Source: a bacterium
GTDB lineage: Bacteria > Patescibacteriota > Patescibacteriia > 2-12-FULL-60-25
DNA length: 8,584 bases
Assembly (NCBI GenBank): GCA_020056125.1
Contig: JAGVIJ010000123.1
Location: 1 to 8,584 of the forward strand
Reading direction: 5' to 3'
Position 1 is the stretch's first letter. Each line of letters begins with the position of its first letter. Shown in pieces: positions 6,423 to 8,584 of this stretch. The notes under the pieces were generated by a model, which was not told the origin of the DNA, ran no database searches, and saw only the letters and a program-made list of their open reading frames with translations. Both the position numbers and the translations under genes were made by a program.

Positions 6423-7262
6423 ATGCCAAAATTAATTGACACGCACAGTCACTTGCATTTCCCGCGTTTTGATGAGGCGCGGACGCAGGCTTTGGAGCGC
6501 ATGCAACGAGAAGATATTTGGACCATCACCGTATCCACCACCATGAAAAATGGCCCGGGCGCAGTGGAACTGGCGGATTCATCAGATTTGGTTTGGGCAT
6601 CCCTGGGCTATCACCCTTATCATTTTACCAATGCGCGCGAAGAACCGGACGAAGGAGCGCCCGGAGAATATTCCATTGCCGAGATTGAGCGCCTGGCGCG
6701 TTCGTCCAAGCGCGTGGTGGCCATAGGGGAGACGGGTATTGATTTTCATCACGTGGATAAAAAATGGACGCTGGAGCAAGCGCTTAAACTTCAAAAAGAT
6801 CCGTTCGTAGAACAAATCAAGTTAGCTGAAAAGCTAAACTTGGCCGTGATTATCCACTGCCGCGACGCATTTCCGCAATTGATTGAGGCCATCCAGGAAT
6901 TGAAAGCCGCGTGCACAAAAATTCGCGGTGTGGTGCATTGCTTTGGTGAAAGTTGGGAAGTGGCTAAACCGCTTTTGGATTTGGGATTGCTCATTTCATT
7001 TACCGGCACCATCACTTTTCCGGTGCGTAAAAAAGATGACCCGGAGCGCCACGTGCATCGAGTTGTGGAAAAAATGCCGCTCGAACGGATTATGATTGAG
7101 ACTGATGCGCCGTGGCTGGCGCCCGAGGCTCATCGCGGGGAGCGCAACGAACCTGTGTTTGTGGAGGAGGTGGCTAAAAAAATCGCGGAACTGCGCGGCT
7201 TAACATTCGACCAAGTCGCCAAACAAACCACCCAAACCGCCCGAGAATTTTTTAGGATTTAA
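6423..7262 (+). CDS. tatD: TatD-family metal-dependent DNase
   Basis: This is a 279-aa TIM-barrel hydrolase of the TatD (amidohydrolase-like) family, metal-dependent DNases/3'-5' exonucleases linked to DNA repair and quality control. Metal ligands visible in order are DTHSHLH (H8, H10), GETGIDFH (E103), IIHCRDAF (H145), VVHCFG (H172) and ETDAPWL (D228), so the active site is complete. The start is ATG at 6423, one nt after the cvpA stop. An upstream ATG at 6399 would only add residues encoded by the cvpA end. Length is normal (about 260-280 aa). It is the last gene of the housekeeping operon; the next gene begins 11 nt after its TAA and is compositionally different. Confidence 0.94.
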   Translation: MPKLIDTHSHLHFPRFDEARTQALERMQREDIWTITVSTTMKNGPGAVELADSSDLVWASLGYHPYHFTNAREEPDEGAPGEYSIAEIERLARSSKRVVAIGETGIDFHHVDKKWTLEQALKLQKDPFVEQIKLAEKLNLAVIIHCRDAFPQLIEAIQELKAACTKIRGVVHCFGESWEVAKPLLDLGLLISFTGTITFPVRKKDDPERHVHRVVEKMPLERIMIETDAPWLAPEAHRGERNEPVFVEEVAKKIAELRGLTFDQVAKQTTQTAREFFRI

Positions 7263-7273
7263 TTTACCTACAT

Positions 7274-7981
7274 ATGCCTTATTTAAAATTTATATCTGAC
7301 GAAAACTTAGTTAAATCTGTTAATAAGGTGGTTGGTATTATTGAAAGAGCCGAGCATGATGCGGATGCTAAACTATATAAAAATGTAGTTGACCCCTTTT
7401 CCGCTTTATTCCACGGAATTACACACTCCATATCGTGCAAAGAATGGCTCATGCAAGAAAGAGCGAGGCAGACTCAAAAAACCATGCAAAATGCAATCGG
7501 CGATTTCCATCAAGAGATACTAGGATCAGTGGATGGTTGGAAAAATCTGGGAATGGGCGGGGGACTGGATGTCATAAACCCAAAGCAAAAAATCATTGCC
7601 GAAGTAAAAAATAAATTCAACACGACAAAAGGCAACCATAAAATTGAAATATATGACGCGATCAAAATGACCTTAAAACAGAATGCGCATAAAAATTTTA
7701 CGGGTTATTTTGTGGAAATTATTCCTCAAGGACAACGCGCGTATAATAAACCGTTCACACCGCCAGATAATAAAACCGGAAAAAGACGACCCCTGAATGA
7801 AAAAATTCGAGTGATCGACGGGATTAGCTTCTATGCCTTGGTAACAGGCCGACGATCTGCCTTGCAGGAATTATTTGAAGTTCTGCCCCGTGTCATAGCA
7901 GAAAACCATAAATATAATTTAGATAAAATTGAAATCGCCCAATATTTTGAACTATTCAAGAGGGCTTTTTCCACAGAGTAA
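7274..7981 (+). CDS. Type II restriction endonuclease, Eco47II family (GGNCC type)
   Basis: This 235-aa protein is recognised as an Eco47II-family endonuclease from the FISDE opening, the NVVDPFSALFHG block (37-48), the segment WLMQERARQTQKTMQNAIGD and the catalytic core. The PD-(D/E)xK site is visible as D99 in GGLDVIN and E110-V-K112 in IIAEVKNK. Characterised members (Eco47II, with Sau96I cutting the same site) cleave double-stranded DNA at GGNCC; this specificity is inferred from family. The gene lies 11 nt after tatD with no clear promoter or Shine-Dalgarno; an AGGA at 7253-7256 inside tatD is too distant. It is AT-richer than the preceding genes and uses AGA and ATA codons, suggesting horizontal gain. 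The partner methyltransferase follows after 58 nt. Length and motifs indicate an intact enzyme. Confidence 0.9.
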   Translation: MPYLKFISDENLVKSVNKVVGIIERAEHDADAKLYKNVVDPFSALFHGITHSISCKEWLMQERARQTQKTMQNAIGDFHQEILGSVDGWKNLGMGGGLDVINPKQKIIAEVKNKFNTTKGNHKIEIYDAIKMTLKQNAHKNFTGYFVEIIPQGQRAYNKPFTPPDNKTGKRRPLNEKIRVIDGISFYALVTGRRSALQELFEVLPRVIAENHKYNLDKIEIAQYFELFKRAFSTE

Positions 7982-8002
7982 CCTTTGCCTATGCAATGGT
8001 TA
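7979..8002. promoter_or_regulatory. 24-bp palindrome, probable operator of the methyltransferase gene
   Basis: The left arm TAACCTTTGC (7979-7988) and right arm GCAATGGTTA (7993-8002) pair at 9 of 10 positions, with a single T-T mismatch and a 4-nt centre CTAT. It begins at the TAA stop of the endonuclease and covers the -35 region of the methyltransferase promoter. No T run follows, so a rho-independent terminator is unlikely. A repressor site is the better reading, plausibly for the helix-turn-helix of the methyltransferase; binding itself is inference. Confidence 0.6.
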
Positions 8003-8011
8003 TGGTATACT
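7985..8011 (+). promoter_or_regulatory. Promoter of the methyltransferase gene
   Basis: An extended -10, TGGTATACT (TG at 8003-8004, TATACT at 8006-8011), is strong. The best -35, TTGCCT (7985-7990), sits 15 nt upstream, shorter than ideal, which the extended -10 can offset. Start would be near 8018, giving a leader of about 22 nt without a Shine-Dalgarno. The -35 lies inside the palindrome. Confidence 0.6.
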
Positions 8012-8039
8012 TAATGGTAGGTTATCCTCCTATCATTTT

Positions 8040-8584
8040 ATGCAAACAAAAAATACTTTTATCAGTGCCAGCGAGGCGGCAAAAACTCTCGATATTTCAA
8101 TAGATACAATCAGACGGTGGGACAAAAAAGGTCTCATCAAGGCCTTTCGCGACAATAGAAATGCTCGCATGTTCAGTATAGATGAAATAAAACGAGCGCT
8201 AAATCAAACTCGTGGCCATAAAAAAAATACTTTTAAAGTATTGAAAAACAAGAAGACTCCTAAATATACGGCGATTGAATTGTTTGCCGGCGCCGGAGGT
8301 ACTGCCCTGGGTATGGAATATGCCGGTATTAAACATGAGTTGTTAAACGAGTTCGATAAAATAGCGTGTGATACGCTAAAAAAGAACAGACCCCGATGGA
8401 ATATTGTTGAAGGCGACGTTAGGGATCTTAAATTCACCGAAGGGCAGGCTGATATTGTCCAAGGGGGATTCCCTTGCCAAGCCTTTTCCTGCGCTGGCAA
8501 TAAACGCGGCTTTGAAGATATACGAGGAACGCTTTTTTTTGAGTTTGCGCGATGCGTCAAGGAAGTCAGACCAAAAATTGCGGT
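8040..8584 (+). CDS. DNA (cytosine-5-)-methyltransferase with N-terminal MerR-type HTH (partial, cut by window end)
   Basis: 181 codons are visible from ATG 8040 and the frame is still open at the window edge. Residues 8-54 form a MerR/excisionase-type helix-turn-helix (SASEAAKTLDISIDTIRRWDKKG, then a wing and FSIDEIKRAL). A basic linker (57-75) leads to the C5-methyltransferase domain: motif I IELFAGAGGTALGM for SAM binding (79-92), motif II around E104 and D106, GDVRDL (125-130) and motif IV GGFPCQAFS with catalytic Cys146. The target-recognition domain and motifs VI-X lie beyond the window. Its role is to methylate a cytosine in the site cut by the adjacent endonuclease, presumably GGNCC, and so protect the host. 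The only ATG between 8040 and the catalytic domain splits the HTH, so 8040 is the right start. The HTH and the palindrome over its promoter suggest self-repression. Confidence 0.93.
   Translation, partial: MQTKNTFISASEAAKTLDISIDTIRRWDKKGLIKAFRDNRNARMFSIDEIKRALNQTRGHKKNTFKVLKNKKTPKYTAIELFAGAGGTALGMEYAGIKHELLNEFDKIACDTLKKNRPRWNIVEGDVRDLKFTEGQADIVQGGFPCQAFSCAGNKRGFEDIRGTLFFEFARCVKEVRPKIA

Noticed and set aside
7979..8002. Reading the palindrome as a terminator of the endonuclease gene
   Set aside because: It is AT-rich and is followed by TGGTATACT, not a T run, and it overlaps a good promoter, so an operator is more likely.
8024..8034. Strong Shine-Dalgarno-like GATAGGAGGAT on the minus strand
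   Set aside because: No start codon follows at usable distance on that strand and the frame closes after a few codons; on the plus strand it reads as the opposite of a ribosome-binding site.
8204..8560. Minus-strand open frame of 118 codons
   Set aside because: It is antisense to the methyltransferase core, with no recognisable protein pattern and no start signals.

Overview
The window looks like a chromosomal segment of a small-genome bacterium, most likely a Candidatus Patescibacteria (Parcubacteria-type) member. This rests on protein style, the compact rsmI-metG-cvpA-tatD gene string, shortened enzymes (RsmI without its C-terminal extension, MetG without the tRNA-binding tail) and the scarcity of Shine-Dalgarno sequences. 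The placement is a judgement from reading, not a search. TGA is used as a stop (clpB, rsmI), so the TGA-glycine code of Gracilibacteria/SR1 does not apply.

Left part (1-3600). The extreme left edge is the last 28 codons of an IS30-family transposase, ending 12 nt before the convergent stop codon of clpB. clpB (minus strand, 877 aa) encodes the complete ClpB disaggregase. Its promoter carries a near-perfect CIRCE inverted repeat over the -10 box, pointing to HrcA heat-shock repression. Upstream on the same strand is a 233-aa secreted lipoprotein. Its leader is built from four tandem heptamers of the form NNNCAAA and has no obvious Shine-Dalgarno.

Middle part (3600-7262). A divergent promoter drives a tightly packed plus-strand housekeeping operon: rsmI (16S rRNA methyltransferase) - metG (overlapping by ATGA) - cvpA-like membrane protein - tatD (1-nt gap). 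The rsmI promoter sits so close to the ATG that the message is probably leaderless.

Right part (7263-8584). Eleven nt after tatD begins a visibly AT-richer restriction-modification cassette. It holds an Eco47II-type (GGNCC-family) endonuclease with no visible promoter of its own, then a C5-cytosine methyltransferase cut off by the window end. The methyltransferase has an N-terminal MerR-type helix-turn-helix fused to the catalytic domain. A 24-bp near-perfect palindrome starts at the endonuclease stop codon and covers the -35 region of the methyltransferase promoter. The simplest reading is that the methyltransferase binds this operator and represses its own gene, while the endonuclease relies on read-through from the housekeeping operon. 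This self-regulated cassette is the most interesting part of the window.
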